Shown: positions 17,764 to 27,275 of the stretch, piece after piece
Layout: the number at the start of each line of letters is the position of its first letter
Position numbering within the stretch: the stretch's first letter is position 1
The notes under the pieces: model-generated
What the model was told of the DNA's origin: nothing
The model's database searches: none
What the model saw: the letters and a program-made list of their open reading frames with translations, nothing else
Position numbers and translations under genes: made by a program
Origin: Bacteroidetes bacterium UBA2664
GTDB taxonomy: Bacteria > Bacteroidota > Rhodothermia > Balneolales > Balneolaceae
Direction of reading: 5' to 3'
Assembly: GCA_002359315.1 (NCBI GenBank)
Contig: DEMS01000013.1
Span: 1-64,000, forward strand
Length of the DNA stretch: 64,000 nucleotides

Positions 17764-18594
17764 ATGGAGTCTGGAAAAGCAGCACTTGTTCTTTGCGGAG
17801 GCGGCGCCCAGGGCGCGGCCGAAATCGGATTCTACCAGGCGATGGTGGAACTGGGCATCAGCCCTGATTTTATAGTCGGAACTTCGGTTGGAGCCCTGAA
17901 CGGGGCTTTTATTGCTTGCGGCATGGACATCTCCCGGATGAAAGAAATATGGATGGAGATTTCTAATCGCAAACTCTACAGTTTCAACCCGGAACTTCTC
18001 TGGAAATGGGGTGATGCCTCCAGCCTGTTTAAACCCACCGGTCTGAAACGGTTCCTCAAGAAACGGCTGCCGGTCGACACGTTTGAAGAGCTTGAGATTC
18101 CGTTGACGGTGGTAGCAACTGACTTACAAACAGCCGAATCTGTGTACCTTGAAAAAGGGCTGTTACTGCCAGCTCTGATGGCCAGCACTGCTCTCCCGGT
18201 CTATTTCCCTCCTAAACGCATAAATGAACACCAACTGGTAGACGGCGGGATCACCAATAACATCCCTGTAGATAACGCTTACGAACAAGGTGCCGACTCC
18301 ATTTACTGTATTTTAACCGACTGCCGGCACAGGTTAAGCCACACTGTGAGCGGGCTTTTTAATATGATCATCCGTACGGCACAGGTCAAACAGTACCAAA
18401 AATTGAGAACGGATGTACAGAAAATTGCTCAGAATACCAATCTCTACCTGCTGGATCTTTGTATTAATACACATCTTACAAGTATGTTGGATTTCAGCAA
18501 AACAGAATTGATCATAGAGGAAGCATACCGGTTTTCAAAAAGAGCCCTTGAACAGGGATATGGATGTGTTCCATTGCCTGTTAAGACAACCTGA
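17764..18594 (+). CDS. Patatin-like phospholipase
   Basis: 276 residues. Oxyanion-hole glycine string GGGAQG (12-17), nucleophile elbow GTSVG (39-43, Ser41) and catalytic LVDGG (near 160) are all intact, so it should be an active serine lipid acyl hydrolase. Cytosolic or membrane-peripheral, of the RssA type. Twenty nt after the glutaredoxin-like gene. Together with the ICMT-like and cyclopropane synthase genes it points to membrane lipid remodelling in this island (inference). Confidence 0.88.
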   Translation: MESGKAALVLCGGGAQGAAEIGFYQAMVELGISPDFIVGTSVGALNGAFIACGMDISRMKEIWMEISNRKLYSFNPELLWKWGDASSLFKPTGLKRFLKKRLPVDTFEELEIPLTVVATDLQTAESVYLEKGLLLPALMASTALPVYFPPKRINEHQLVDGGITNNIPVDNAYEQGADSIYCILTDCRHRLSHTVSGLFNMIIRTAQVKQYQKLRTDVQKIAQNTNLYLLDLCINTHLTSMLDFSKTELIIEEAYRFSKRALEQGYGCVPLPVKTT

Positions 18595-18656
18595 AATAAA
18601 GGTCATGAAGAGAGAATACGCATTATAAAAAAGATCGGTAAATAGAATATGAATCG

Positions 18657-19880
18657 ATGAACAAAAAAGAGATCGTTATCCTGCTTTTCTGTCTGTTTCT
18701 GGTAATGATCGGCTACGGGTTGACACTACCCATTCTTCCGTTTTTGGTAGAACAATCAGCGCGTTCGAATGAACTGTTCACTCTTTCCCCGGCTATGCAT
18801 GTAGGGTTGATGACCGGCATTTTTCCCTTAATGCAGTTTTTTGCAGCTCCGTTTTGGGGACGTTGGTCTGACCGCATCGGCCGGTCGCCCGTGTTGGCCA
18901 CAGGCATGGGCGGTTATGCCCTTTCCCTGATCCTGTTTGGCTGGACGGACGACCTGATGCTGTTGTATGTACTTCGGATAGCAGGTGGACTTTTTTCGGC
19001 AGCCGTATTGCCTACGGTCAACTCCTGGGTTACAGACCTCAGCCCGGTTAAAAACAGGGGCAAAGTGTTGGCGTGGACGGGCGGAGGGGCCAGCCTTGGG
19101 GTTATCTTCGGTCCGGTCCTGAGTTCTTTCTTTATGGATGTTGATTGGTTTAACGGGTGGTCCTGGAAGCTGCTGGCGGCAAACGCCTACACGGTTCCCT
19201 TTTTGATCGCCGGCGGGTTTTCTCTGTTGGCCCTGATGGCCGTTTTATTCTGGCTATCCGATGCATCATCTCACAGTAAAAAAAGCGGCTACCAACAGGG
19301 TAATCTCAGTTTTTTAAGCATTATAAAGGGAGAGATGCTCCCGATACTGATCTATGCCCTGATTGCACAGGCAGCGCTCTCCATGTTCGAAAGCACCTAC
19401 GCCCTGCACGCACAGCAGATCCTGGGGTATAGCGTTTTGGAAATGGGATTTATCTTTATGGCCTGTGCACTCGGGATGAGTATCAGCCAGATCGGACTAA
19501 CCGGCTCTCTGATCGACCGCTGGGGAGAGGAGCGGCTGTTGCCCGTTGGATATCTGCTGGTAGGGCTGGCCCTTTTCCTTTTGATGTTTGTCAATGCTTT
19601 TGCCCTCATTATTATGGTGGTCAGCATTCTGGCGTTGGGCATGGCGCTGGTTACGCCGGGTCTGGCTTCGTTGACGAGTAAAATAAGTGACAGCCGGGTC
19701 GGTGAGCGGATGGGACTGCTGGCATCCATCAGCAGCCTGGGGCTTGCCGCCGGTTCGTTCCTGGGAGCCGGACTATATTCAATAAATATTCACCTGCCGT
19801 ATTTTTTATTTTCCATTATTGTATTAATCGTTCCGGTATATATTATTAAAAGGTACCTGAGGCAGGAAGTCAGCCAATAA
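18657..19880 (+). CDS. MFS multidrug/tetracycline-type efflux transporter
   Basis: 407 residues, twelve predicted membrane helices. The loop 2-3 motif GRWSDRIGRSPV is the MFS motif A of drug:H+ antiporters, and the N-terminus (YGLTLPILPFL) resembles TetA-type pumps. The substrate is unknown; annotation as tetracycline resistance would be over-reading. Last gene before box D. Confidence 0.85.
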   Translation: MNKKEIVILLFCLFLVMIGYGLTLPILPFLVEQSARSNELFTLSPAMHVGLMTGIFPLMQFFAAPFWGRWSDRIGRSPVLATGMGGYALSLILFGWTDDLMLLYVLRIAGGLFSAAVLPTVNSWVTDLSPVKNRGKVLAWTGGGASLGVIFGPVLSSFFMDVDWFNGWSWKLLAANAYTVPFLIAGGFSLLALMAVLFWLSDASSHSKKSGYQQGNLSFLSIIKGEMLPILIYALIAQAALSMFESTYALHAQQILGYSVLEMGFIFMACALGMSISQIGLTGSLIDRWGEERLLPVGYLLVGLALFLLMFVNAFALIIMVVSILALGMALVTPGLASLTSKISDSRVGERMGLLASISSLGLAAGSFLGAGLYSINIHLPYFLFSIIVLIVPVYIIKRYLRQEVSQ

Positions 19881-19911
19881 TCATTTACTCACCTCGCTGG
19901 CATCTGCACGA

Positions 19912-19947
19912 TTTAAGCTTCTTTTAAGCCTTACGTTTGTATTCTAT
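19912..19947 (+). promoter_or_regulatory. Tandem TTTAAGS box D and -7 element
   Basis: TTTAAGC at 19912-19918 and 19923-19929 (11-bp period), then TATTCTAT at 19940-19947. Starts the cyclopropane fatty acid synthase transcript, 146 nt before its ATG. Confidence 0.75.
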
Positions 19948-20093
19948 TTTCAGAGCAATAGAAGAAGTTTTAAAAATTCCTCTTAAAACCCGAATGAGGA
20001 CTTTCTATAAATGATACTATTAATAACCCGTTTTTATTAGTGGTGAAATGCAAGGCAAACAAGGTGCAATAAGTTAAGGAAAAGGTGACGATC

Positions 20094-21224
20094 ATGAATC
20101 GCATTATCAAAAAGATAAAAGCTGAACTGGAATCGGCCGGGATTCAAATTAACGGTACCCGGCCCTGGGATGTACAGGTCAAAGATGATCGCCTTTTTGA
20201 ACAAGTTGTGCGAAAAGGCTCGCTGGGGCTGGGCGAAGCGTATATGGACGGCTGGTGGGAGGCCGAAGCGCTCGACAAGTTTTTCACCCGGGTACTTGAG
20301 GCCAAGCTGGAGGAACAGTTTACGTTAAAACCGGCCTATATCTTCGAATATATAAAGTCGGTTATAACAAATCCCCAAAACAGAGAGAAAGCCTTTGAAA
20401 TCGGAGACCGCCACTACGATATTGGCAACGATCTGTATAAAATCATGCTGGATAAACGCATGGTTTATACCTGCGGATACTGGCAGAAGGCTGAAATGCT
20501 GGATGAAGCCCAACAGGCCAAGCTGGAGCTGGTGTGCCGGAAAATAGGCCTGCAATCCGGCCAGCGAGTTCTCGATATCGGCTGTGGGTGGGGAAGTTTT
20601 GCCCAATATGCCGCCGAAGAATATGGCGCCGAGGTGGTGGGAATCACCGTTTCCAAAGAACAGGTGGAACTGGGCAGAGAACGGTGCAAAGGCCTGCCGG
20701 TAGAAATTCGGCTGCAAGATTACCGGGAGGTCAACGAACCGTTCGACCATATTGTCTCGCTGGGTATGATCGAACATGTCGGTACCAAAAATTATCGTAC
20801 CTATATGGAAACCGTACACCGGTGCTTAGACGATGAGGGGGTATTTCTGCTGCATACGATCGGTAGCAACCAGTCGGTGCGTACCACCGATCCGTGGATC
20901 GAAAAATACATTTTTCCTAATTCACAGCTGCCCTCCATACGTCAACTGTCCCGGGCCGCCGAGGGTCTCTTCGTGATGGAAGACTGGCAAAATTTTGGCG
21001 TGCATTACGACAAAACCCTGATGGCCTGGTACCAAAATTTTGATGCGGGGTGGGATGAACTGAAATCAACCTATTCCGAACGTTTCTACCGGATGTGGAA
21101 ATATTACCTGCTCAGTAGTGCGGGCAGTTTCCGGGCACGCAAGAACCAGCTCTGGCAGATCGTCTTTTCCAAACAGGGCATCCCGGGCGGTTTTGTTCCG
21201 CCCCGCTACCAGTCTAAAGGATAA
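20094..21224 (+). CDS. cfa: Cyclopropane-fatty-acyl-phospholipid synthase
   Basis: 376 residues. SAM-binding motif VLDIGCGWGSFAQYAAE (near 160), the family signature ERHYDIGND-like DRHYDIGNDLY (near 105) and IEHVG (near 225) are all present. Adds a methylene bridge from SAM to unsaturated acyl chains of membrane phospholipids, which lowers membrane permeability under acid, solvent or metal stress. The ATG at 20094 is preferred over an in-frame GTG at 20085, because a purine-rich site (AAGGAAAAGG) is well spaced from the ATG. Single gene under box D. Confidence 0.92.
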   Translation: MNRIIKKIKAELESAGIQINGTRPWDVQVKDDRLFEQVVRKGSLGLGEAYMDGWWEAEALDKFFTRVLEAKLEEQFTLKPAYIFEYIKSVITNPQNREKAFEIGDRHYDIGNDLYKIMLDKRMVYTCGYWQKAEMLDEAQQAKLELVCRKIGLQSGQRVLDIGCGWGSFAQYAAEEYGAEVVGITVSKEQVELGRERCKGLPVEIRLQDYREVNEPFDHIVSLGMIEHVGTKNYRTYMETVHRCLDDEGVFLLHTIGSNQSVRTTDPWIEKYIFPNSQLPSIRQLSRAAEGLFVMEDWQNFGVHYDKTLMAWYQNFDAGWDELKSTYSERFYRMWKYYLLSSAGSFRARKNQLWQIVFSKQGIPGGFVPPRYQSKG

Positions 21225-21281
21225 CACTCAGTAGATTTTTTAATTAGCAGGGGCTTCTTATGTATTGGAAACCGTGAATCT

Positions 21282-21416
21282 ATGAACTCTTGTTGCATTC
21301 AGGGCACCATTCTTCCTGTTTGGGTAAAAGATATGTGTCCCACATGCAAAAAAATTCAATTTAGCATTAAAAAAATAACCAATATAACTTCATTGTTTTT
21401 ATCGGATGAATGTTAA
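21282..21416 (+). CDS. Possible 44-aa Cys-rich peptide
   Basis: Frame MNSCCIQGTILPVWVKDMCP..., with CC, CPTC and a terminal Cys. The spacing could bind a metal or be the trace of a zinc-ribbon gene. No ribosome-binding site or homologue recognised; lies between cfa and box F. Reported as a weak candidate only. Confidence 0.25.
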   Translation: MNSCCIQGTILPVWVKDMCPTCKKIQFSIKKITNITSLFLSDEC

Positions 21417-21520
21417 CCCTTTAAGACAATATTTCTGGTGATAACTAAATGGAAACTCGGGCATCTTTTAGATGCAGAGTGAATGTCGAAAAATACATTC
21501 CCACAGAAAATTCGATTCTT

Positions 21521-21556
21521 TTTAAGGTCTATTTAAGGTGTAGTCATGTAATTTCA
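21521..21556 (+). promoter_or_regulatory. Tandem TTTAAGS box F and -7 element
   Basis: TTTAAGG at 21521-21527 and 21532-21538 (11-bp period), then TAATTTCA at 21549-21556. Precedes glgC-glgX with a leader of about 85 nt. The rest of 21225-21648 holds only a weak Cys-rich ORF. Confidence 0.7.
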
Positions 21557-21648
21557 GTATGGCAAGGATTTTAACCTATCATGTCATGAAGGCATAATCC
21601 ATAAAACTGCTCGAAATATAACATGCATTCACTTTTAATTAAGCAGCT

Positions 21649-22926
21649 ATGAAATCATTTGAGCCATTTGAACATTACTGTGATATCGGAAATGACATAA
21701 AAAATACCCTGGCATTGATCTTGGCCGGAGGCCGCGGTACCCGGCTAAAAGAACTGACCCAGTGGCGGGTTAAGCCGGCGGTACCCTTCGGTGGGAAATT
21801 CCGGATTATTGATTTCGCACTGTCGAACCTGGTAAACTCCGATATCCGCAAGATCGGTATCCTGACCCAATATAAATCACAATCGTTGATTCGTCATGTA
21901 ATGCGGGGGTGGGAGCTGCTGCGTTCGGAACTTGATGAGTTTATCGAATGCGTTCCCGCTCAAAAACGCCTTGGTGAGGACTGGTACACCGGAACCGCCG
22001 ATGCGATTTATCAGAACATCGATCTCATCCGGTTTTACAACCCCAAGTATGTACTGATTCTGGCCGGCGATCATATCTATAAAATGGATTACCGCCACAT
22101 GCTGGCTTTCCATAAAAGCTCAAAGGCTGACCTGACTGTGGGGTGTATTGACGTGCCGCTGAAGGAGGCCCGGCGATTCGGTATTATGAGCGTGAACGAG
22201 CAGCACCGCATTACCGGCTTTCAGGAAAAACCGGAACATCCCGTATCCATGCCCGAGAGGGAAAACAGGGCACTGGCCTCGATGGGCATCTATATCTTCA
22301 ATACCGCATTTCTGCTGGAACAACTCCTGATCGATGCAAAAAACAAAGATTCCTCTCACGATTTCGGCAAGGATATTATTCCACCCGTTATCGACAGCAA
22401 TCGCATTTACGCCTATCCCTTTATCGATTTCGATAACAACCGCACCTTTTACTGGCGGGATGTGGGTACCGTCGACTCCTACTGGCAAGCCAGCATGGAG
22501 CTGATCGGGGTTTCCCCGGAGCTGAATCTGTATGACCTGGATTGGCCCATACGGACTTCACCCCACCACTACCCCTCGGCCAAGTTTGTCTTTAATGACG
22601 ATGGCTGCCGTGGCTTTGCTGTAGATTCCATCGTTTCGGAGGGGTGTATTGTTTCCGGGGCTGAGGTGCAGCATTCTCTGCTGTCCACCAACGTGCGGGT
22701 AGAAGAAAAGAGTTTTGTAAAAGATTCCGTGATCCTTCCCAATGTACAGATTGGCCCGCGGTGCCGCATCGTCAATGCCATTATCGACAAAGAGTGCGTG
22801 ATACCGGAAGGCACGGTAATTGGAGAAAACCCGGAGGAAGACCGGCAGCGGTTTAACGTGAGCCCGGGAGGCATTGTGCTCGTGGAACCGGAGATGCTGG
22901 GGCAGAAAATCCATCAAATCGAATAG
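21649..22926 (+). CDS. glgC: Glucose-1-phosphate adenylyltransferase
   Basis: 425 residues. Nucleotidyltransferase start LILAGGRGTRLKEL (near 24), the activator/substrate zone KPAVPFGGKFRIIDF, and WYTGTADAIYQN are typical of ADP-glucose pyrophosphorylase. The C-terminal third is a left-handed beta-helix region (repeated hexapeptides around VILPNVQIGPRC). Makes ADP-glucose for glycogen synthesis. No glycogen synthase or branching enzyme is in the window, so the pathway must be completed elsewhere. Confidence 0.95.
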   Translation: MKSFEPFEHYCDIGNDIKNTLALILAGGRGTRLKELTQWRVKPAVPFGGKFRIIDFALSNLVNSDIRKIGILTQYKSQSLIRHVMRGWELLRSELDEFIECVPAQKRLGEDWYTGTADAIYQNIDLIRFYNPKYVLILAGDHIYKMDYRHMLAFHKSSKADLTVGCIDVPLKEARRFGIMSVNEQHRITGFQEKPEHPVSMPERENRALASMGIYIFNTAFLLEQLLIDAKNKDSSHDFGKDIIPPVIDSNRIYAYPFIDFDNNRTFYWRDVGTVDSYWQASMELIGVSPELNLYDLDWPIRTSPHHYPSAKFVFNDDGCRGFAVDSIVSEGCIVSGAEVQHSLLSTNVRVEEKSFVKDSVILPNVQIGPRCRIVNAIIDKECVIPEGTVIGENPEEDRQRFNVSPGGIVLVEPEMLGQKIHQIE

Positions 22927-23075
22927 CGGTAGAAGCTGTAAAACGCACATGACAAAACGCAGCCGTCAGCTTGCAAGTTTTGATGAGAATGAATTTAACC
23001 TTTGATCAGAGTAATACTTTCAAAATTGATAAGCGAATTTTTTGAGCCGCTTATTTAAACATAGCCAGGCTTGAT

Positions 23076-25166
23076 ATGAACAAAAAAGCGACCAAAGAAA
23101 AACAGGTTAATAAATGGGCGCAGCGTGAAGGCACGCCTTATCCGCTTGGCGTTACCAGTATCGGCCAAGATCATGCCTGCAATTTTGCCCTGTATTCCGA
23201 GGCTGCCACGGGTGTAACGCTGCTGCTGTATGCCAAAGGTGACACTCATACGCCCTGCTACCGGTATGCGTTTGACCCGGCCATCAACAAAACCGCTCAT
23301 ATCTGGCACTGCCGGGTTCCACACTCCATTATGCACAAAGCAGCTTATTACGCCTACCGGGTAGAGGGCCCTGACGATCCTGCCTCCGGCAAGCGGTTTG
23401 ATCCCGGTAAAATATTGCTCGATCCCTATGCCGAAGCGGTCTATTTTCCACCGGATTTTGATCGTGAAGCAGCGTGCAAACCGGGACCAAATGCAGGCAA
23501 AGCACCCCTGGGAGTCATTCACACCCACGCCCCGGCCTTCGACTGGGAAGAAACGGTAAAGCCTGAACATACTCACGATACCATCATTTATGAACTGCAC
23601 GTACACGGTTTTACCCGGCACGCCAGTTCAGGCCTCTCACCGGACAAACAGGGGACCTTTCGCGGGCTGATTGAAAAAATACCTTACCTGAAAGAACTGG
23701 GTATAACCGTGGTAGAGCTGATGCCGGTACACCAGAACGATCCGCAGGAGGAGGATTATTGGGGTTATATGCCGCTCAATTTTTTCTCCCCCAACCGCAG
23801 TTACGGCAGCAGCCGTAAGCCCGATGCCCTGATGAACGAGTTTCGCGCTATGGTAAAGGCCATGCACCAGGCGGATATCGAGGTTATCATGGATGTGGTG
23901 TATAACCACACGGCCGAAGGCGATGAAAACGGCCCTGCCTACAGCTACCGGGGCATCGACAATGAAACCTATTATTTGCTGGAAGAGGACCGCCGCCGCT
24001 ACCGCAACGATACCGGGACGGGGAACGTGCTGAATTGCGCCGACCCGGCCGTCCGTAAAATGATTCTCGACAGCCTGCGCTTCTGGGTAAAGGAAATGCA
24101 GGTGGATGGCTTCCGGTTTGACCTGGCCTCCATTTTTACCCGCAACGGCGACGGTTCGCTGAACCTGGACGATCCGCCTCTCATTGCTGAAATTTCCGGG
24201 GACCCCGCCTTTGCAAAAACCCGGCTTATTGCCGAAGCGTGGGATGTAAGCAGCTACCAGCTGGGCGTCCGCTTTCCCGGCATCACCTGGATGCAGTGGA
24301 ACGGGCAGTATCGCGACGACCTGCGACGATTCATAAAAGGAGATCCCGGCATGGTGGGCCCTGTGATGACCCGCCTGTACGGCAGCGATGATCTGTTTCC
24401 CGATTCGGCAGAATATGCCTGCCATGCCTGGCAAAGCGTCAACTTCATCAATTCGCACGACGGCTTTACCCTGTACGACCTGGTTTCTTACAACCGGAAG
24501 CATAACGAAGCCAACGGCCACGATAACAGCGACGGGATGGACCAGAATTTTAGCTGGAACTGCGGCTGGGAAGGCGATAAAAATGTGCCTGAAGATGTGA
24601 TGAAGCTGCGCAGGCGTCAGGCCAAAAATTTCTGCTGCCTGCTTTTTCTGTCGAACGGCACACCCATGTTCCGGGCGGGCGATGAATTTTTAAACACCCA
24701 GCACGGCAACAACAATCCCTATAACCAGAATAACGAGATCAACTGGCTCGACTGGGGCCGGAAAGAAGAAAACAAGGAAATTTTTGATTTTTTCAAACGG
24801 ATGATTGCATTCCGGAAACAACATCCAAGCCTGGCTCGGAGCCGGTACTGGCGCGGCGATGTGCAATGGTTTAGTCCCGAAGGAGGCGCGGCAGATATCG
24901 CTGCCGATTCTCATAGCTTAGCTTTTTACCTGGATGGGGCTTCCGAGGGCGATGATGATCTGTATGTGATGATCAATGCCCGGTGGAATAACCTTGACTT
25001 TACCATTCAGGAAGGAACTGCCGGGGAATGGAAAAGGGTGATCGACACCAGCCTGCCAAGTCCTGACGACATTGCAAACCCGGGAGATGAGAAAACAATA
25101 GACCAGGCCACTTACACCGTAAACGCCCGCTCGGTGGTCGTGTTGATACGGGAGCGCTCTGTATGA
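23076..25166 (+). CDS. glgX: Glycogen debranching enzyme GlgX
   Basis: 696 residues, normal length. N-terminal CBM48-like part followed by a GH13 barrel with DVVYNHTAEG, DGFRFDLASI (nucleophile Asp), the acid/base in LIAEAWD and the late FINSHDG motif. Removes alpha-1,6 branches, releasing glucan from glycogen. It follows glgC by 149 nt with no box of its own, so it probably shares box F. Co-expression of a synthesis and a breakdown enzyme suggests rapid carbon-store turnover in stress (inference). Confidence 0.94.
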   Translation: MNKKATKEKQVNKWAQREGTPYPLGVTSIGQDHACNFALYSEAATGVTLLLYAKGDTHTPCYRYAFDPAINKTAHIWHCRVPHSIMHKAAYYAYRVEGPDDPASGKRFDPGKILLDPYAEAVYFPPDFDREAACKPGPNAGKAPLGVIHTHAPAFDWEETVKPEHTHDTIIYELHVHGFTRHASSGLSPDKQGTFRGLIEKIPYLKELGITVVELMPVHQNDPQEEDYWGYMPLNFFSPNRSYGSSRKPDALMNEFRAMVKAMHQADIEVIMDVVYNHTAEGDENGPAYSYRGIDNETYYLLEEDRRRYRNDTGTGNVLNCADPAVRKMILDSLRFWVKEMQVDGFRFDLASIFTRNGDGSLNLDDPPLIAEISGDPAFAKTRLIAEAWDVSSYQLGVRFPGITWMQWNGQYRDDLRRFIKGDPGMVGPVMTRLYGSDDLFPDSAEYACHAWQSVNFINSHDGFTLYDLVSYNRKHNEANGHDNSDGMDQNFSWNCGWEGDKNVPEDVMKLRRRQAKNFCCLLFLSNGTPMFRAGDEFLNTQHGNNNPYNQNNEINWLDWGRKEENKEIFDFFKRMIAFRKQHPSLARSRYWRGDVQWFSPEGGAADIAADSHSLAFYLDGASEGDDDLYVMINARWNNLDFTIQEGTAGEWKRVIDTSLPSPDDIANPGDEKTIDQATYTVNARSVVVLIRERSV

Positions 25167-25278
25167 ATTATGAATTCCCACACCGGTTTACCCGCTTTCA
25201 ATAAACCTGTACTATATATAATGCGCTGCAGGGCATCACGGCCCAGCCTGCATAACTCATAAAAAAATTTACCCCGAA

Positions 25279-25314
25279 TTTAAGCTTCTTTTAAGCCTCC
25301 ATGTGTTAACCTGT
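25279..25314 (+). promoter_or_regulatory. Tandem TTTAAGS box E and -7 element
   Basis: TTTAAGC at 25279-25285 and 25290-25296 (11-bp period), then TAACCTGT at 25307-25314; the -7 element is weaker than at other sites. Precedes the SHOCT/NhaA group. Confidence 0.7.
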
Positions 25315-25384
25315 ATATAGAAAAAGGATGTTTTCCTTTTCTGTTTTACAAGTACGAACCCTTTAACCCCGAATGGAGGCGCTT

Positions 25385-25678
25385 ATGTGGTTTGAAAATA
25401 TATGGAATACTCCGCTGTTATGGTGGCTCCTGTTGGTCGTTTTCGGTGCAGGACTCATCATATGGGTCCTCATGCGGATGCGAAAGAAGGCCGATCCGGT
25501 AAAGGAACATTTGGATCACATTTGCCGGTGCTATGCCCGTGGTGAACTAAACCGGGACGATTTTGAAGAGTTGAAACAAGATTTACATGAATTTGAAAAA
25601 CAAATCAAGACAACTAAAAATCGAAAACCAACCCCCCGTGTGAAAGCACGGGAAAACAATAAACAACCGATAAGGTGA
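25385..25678 (+). CDS. SHOCT-domain small membrane protein
   Basis: 97 residues. N-terminal transmembrane helix (LLWWLLLVVFGAGLIIWVL), then a SHOCT motif (ICRCYARGELNRDDFEELK) and a basic tail. GGAGG at 25375-25379 sits five nt before this ATG; the in-frame ATG at 25373 overlaps that ribosome-binding site and is therefore unlikely. Its stop overlaps the GTG of the next frame. Parallel in build and position to the SHOCT gene at 15.1 kb: each is the first gene after a tandem box. Confidence 0.8.
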   Translation: MWFENIWNTPLLWWLLLVVFGAGLIIWVLMRMRKKADPVKEHLDHICRCYARGELNRDDFEELKQDLHEFEKQIKTTKNRKPTPRVKARENNKQPIR

Positions 25679-25683
25679 ATACT

Positions 25684-25860
25684 ATGGAATGGATAGCTGA
25701 AAACTGGTTCCTCATATTGATTATCATCCTATTTGTGGGCATGCATATGTTCGGACACGGGCACGGAGGGCATGGCGGACACGGACACAAACACAAACAC
25801 GGTTCGCACCAAGGCCATGACCACACCGAAGATGACAACAACAAACACCAGCATCATTAA
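25684..25860 (+). CDS. Small membrane protein with His-rich tail
   Basis: 58 residues: MEWIAENWFLILIIILFVGM forms one transmembrane helix. The remainder is a His/Gly tail (GHGHGGHGGHGHKHKHG and on to HQHH) with obvious divalent-metal or copper binding potential. The ATG at 25684 follows AAGGTG at good spacing. Sits between a SHOCT protein and NhaA. No enzymatic function expected; a metal buffer or sensor at the membrane is the natural guess. Confidence 0.7.
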   Translation: MEWIAENWFLILIIILFVGMHMFGHGHGGHGGHGHKHKHGSHQGHDHTEDDNNKHQHH

Positions 25861-25880
25861 CCTGTCATAAGGGAATAAGC

Positions 25881-27239
25881 ATGAGACCGTTAAAGAGAAA
25901 TCCCCTGGTGATTTTTTTGGAATCCCTAAAAGGAAAGAATCAGGCAGGGGTCGGTATTGCAATTTTATTGGCAGTCATTGTTGCTATGCTATGGGCAAAT
26001 TCTCCTTTAAAAGAATATTACAATGAATTTATTCATATGGAAATTTTCATTGGGCTAAATGGAAATACCTTATCAGAGCCCTTACTGTTGTGGGTAAATG
26101 ATGGGTTAATGGCCGTATTCTTTCTATTTGTTGGTTTAGAGTTAAAACGTGAAATACTTGGTGGAAAACTCTCGAATCCCCGTAAAGCCATTCTGCCGAT
26201 TGGGGCCGCCGTGGGCGGAATGCTTGTCCCTGCACTAATCTATTCATTCTTTAATGGCAATGGCATTGGACAAAGTGGTTGGGGAATACCAATGGCCACC
26301 GATATTGCTTTTGCATTGGGTGTACTTTCCCTGTTTGGAAATCGAGTACCGGTTTCGCTTAAAATCTTTTTAGTTGCTCTTGCTATTGTAGATGATTTGG
26401 GGGCGGTATTGGTGATCGCGATTTTCTATACTTCGGGAATATCAGAAATGGATTTACTCCATGGTTTCCTTTTTTTCCTGGTACTTTTAGGAGGTAACTA
26501 TTTTGGAGTCAGGAGTGCCTGGTTTTATTTCATCATTGGTATTGGAGGGGTCTGGCTGGCCTTTTTCTTTTCAGGTGTTCACCCTACCGTTGCCGGCATT
26601 CTTATCGCTTTTGCCATCCCCGGAAAAGTAAAAATTAAGGAACAAGATTACCTGAAAAATCTAACGATCCTTCACCGGAAATTTATAGAAGCCACCCCCA
26701 TTAAAGGAAGTTTCATTTCTGAAAGTCAACTGGAGATACTTGAAAAAATTAAAAGTAAAACCAATGATGCTGAAACCCCATTACAAAAATTAGAACATGG
26801 ATTATCGCCTATCGTCGGCTTTTTTATACTACCTGTTTTTGCACTGGTAAATGCGGGCATCCATATTCATGGTGATATTCTGAATACTCTGAGCCAGCAA
26901 ATCAGCTTGGGCATCATGGCAGGACTTATAGTTGGCAAATTTATCGGGATTGCTGGCTTTTCATGGATTTTAGTAAAACTAAAAATTGCACAACTGGGAG
27001 AAGGAGTAACATGGGGCCAACTTTGCGGTGTGGCTTTGATTGCAGGCATTGGATTTACAATGTCCTTTTTTATCACCGATCTGGCATTCCAAAGTGAAGA
27101 GCTTAGATATATTGCCAAGCTAAGCATCCTGTTTACTTCCGTTTTGGCCGGTATAGGTGGCTCTTTTATGCTTTGGGTGTCCTCAAGGTCAAGTTCCCAA
27201 TATCATTCTGTAAAACCGATACATAAAAATGGATTCTAA
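25881..27239 (+). CDS. nhaA: Na+/H+ antiporter NhaA
   Basis: 452 residues, about twelve membrane helices. The ion-binding pair lies in AIVDDLGAVLVIA (two adjacent Asp), and GWGIPMATDIAFALG precedes it, both hallmarks of NhaA. Exchanges protons for cytosolic sodium; important at alkaline pH and high salt, fitting a halotolerant host. Longer than the E. coli protein by a cytosolic insert around residues 255-300. Likely transcribed from box E. Confidence 0.95.
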   Translation: MRPLKRNPLVIFLESLKGKNQAGVGIAILLAVIVAMLWANSPLKEYYNEFIHMEIFIGLNGNTLSEPLLLWVNDGLMAVFFLFVGLELKREILGGKLSNPRKAILPIGAAVGGMLVPALIYSFFNGNGIGQSGWGIPMATDIAFALGVLSLFGNRVPVSLKIFLVALAIVDDLGAVLVIAIFYTSGISEMDLLHGFLFFLVLLGGNYFGVRSAWFYFIIGIGGVWLAFFFSGVHPTVAGILIAFAIPGKVKIKEQDYLKNLTILHRKFIEATPIKGSFISESQLEILEKIKSKTNDAETPLQKLEHGLSPIVGFFILPVFALVNAGIHIHGDILNTLSQQISLGIMAGLIVGKFIGIAGFSWILVKLKIAQLGEGVTWGQLCGVALIAGIGFTMSFFITDLAFQSEELRYIAKLSILFTSVLAGIGGSFMLWVSSRSSSQYHSVKPIHKNGF

Positions 27240-27275
27240 TATCAACATCAATAACAAAACAAAAGGTGATTCATC

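Noticed and set aside
18657..19880. Specific call as tetracycline resistance TetA
   Set aside because: Only general MFS drug-antiporter motifs are visible; substrate specificity cannot be read here.
22558..24521. Long minus-strand frames opposite glgC and glgX
   Set aside because: GC-rich third positions on the coding strand create antisense open frames; the plus-strand enzymes have full catalytic motifs.
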